In this document: piece after piece, positions 63,956 through 64,000 of the stretch
How the letters are laid out: each line of letters opens with the position of its first letter
Numbering within the stretch: the first letter of the stretch is position 1
Assembly (NCBI GenBank): GCA_020881915.1
Contig: JAJFPB010000008.1
Coordinates: forward strand, 3,162,001 to 3,226,000
Direction: 5' to 3'
Length of the DNA stretch: 64,000 bases
DNA from: Paramyrothecium sp. XJ0827
Lineage: Eukaryota > Ascomycota > Sordariomycetes > Hypocreales > Stachybotryaceae
Program-made: the position numbers and the translations under genes
Notes under the pieces: model-generated
Databases searched by the model: none
What the model saw: only the letters and a program-made list of their open reading frames with translations
What the model was told of the DNA's origin: nothing

Positions 63956-64000
63956 CGTTAAGGAGTTTCACTAGAAATGGAATCCACAACGGTAGTGATG

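Overview
The window looks like the nuclear genome of a filamentous ascomycete (Pezizomycotina, probably Sordariomycetes/Hypocreales; this is an inference). The grounds are short GT..AG introns (about 41-83 nt) with CTAAC/CTRAC-like branch sites, Zn2Cys6 regulators, a SUR7/PalI-type membrane protein, a 2061-residue hybrid histidine kinase, an AflR-like regulator, fungal Mutator-like transposons, and a 3.9 kb tract whose dinucleotide content is what saturated repeat-induced point mutation (RIP) leaves behind. Coding joins given here were worked out by eye from reading frames and splice signals.

Layout. 0-2.6 kb: the 3' end of a short-chain dehydrogenase facing a three-exon Zn2Cys6 regulator. 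3.4-5.4 kb: a broken caspase-like gene that has lost its catalytic His. 5.9-6.7 kb: a diverged duplicated leader, each copy followed by a tiny ORF. 7.5-11.7 kb: an NmrA-like oxidoreductase divergent from an AflR-like regulator, then a small two-exon gene. 12.1-16.1 kb: the RIP-like AT-rich block, with no ORF. 16.1-20.3 kb: copies of a dispersed repeat around a three-exon gene with two tandem chromodomain-like units. 21.9-28.6 kb: a probably acylated 513-residue orphan, a zinc-cluster relic, a small basic protein, a seven-helix membrane protein, and a sirtuin with an N-terminal Cys-rich module.

28.6-31.2 kb is a Mutator-like element with an intact 780-residue transposase. It lies about 40 bp after the sirtuin and 0.6 kb before the histidine kinase (31.9-38.1 kb). 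38.9-48 kb is a graveyard of broken genes: truncated RMND1/DUF155-like gene, asparaginase with an internal deletion, LaeA-like methyltransferase tail, GH16 glucanase with a 4-bp frameshift, second sirtuin fragment, and a 63-bp copy of part of the kinase gene. 48.4-53 kb is healthy again: SUR7/PalI-like protein, GNAT acetyltransferase and APH-type phosphotransferase, with a 258-bp MITE-like element between the last two. 54.1-57.1 kb is a second Mutator-like element with 104-bp TIRs (one mismatch) and a perfect 9-bp target duplication, but two frameshifts in its transposase. 57.2-64 kb holds 8-nt-period simple repeats, small orphan genes, a repeat-containing zinc-finger-like gene, a 28-residue CxxC...CxxC peptide ORF, and a large disordered protein running toward the right edge.

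Taken together this is an accessory, transposon-shaped region: intact housekeeping-type genes alternate with RIP remnants, mobile elements and fragments of metabolic genes. The most unusual signals are the near-total loss of CpA/TpG/CpG in the AT block, the two related Mutator-like elements in complementary states of decay, the Cys-module/sirtuin fusion with a second decayed copy 19 kb away, and the tandem chromodomain protein beside the RIP block.
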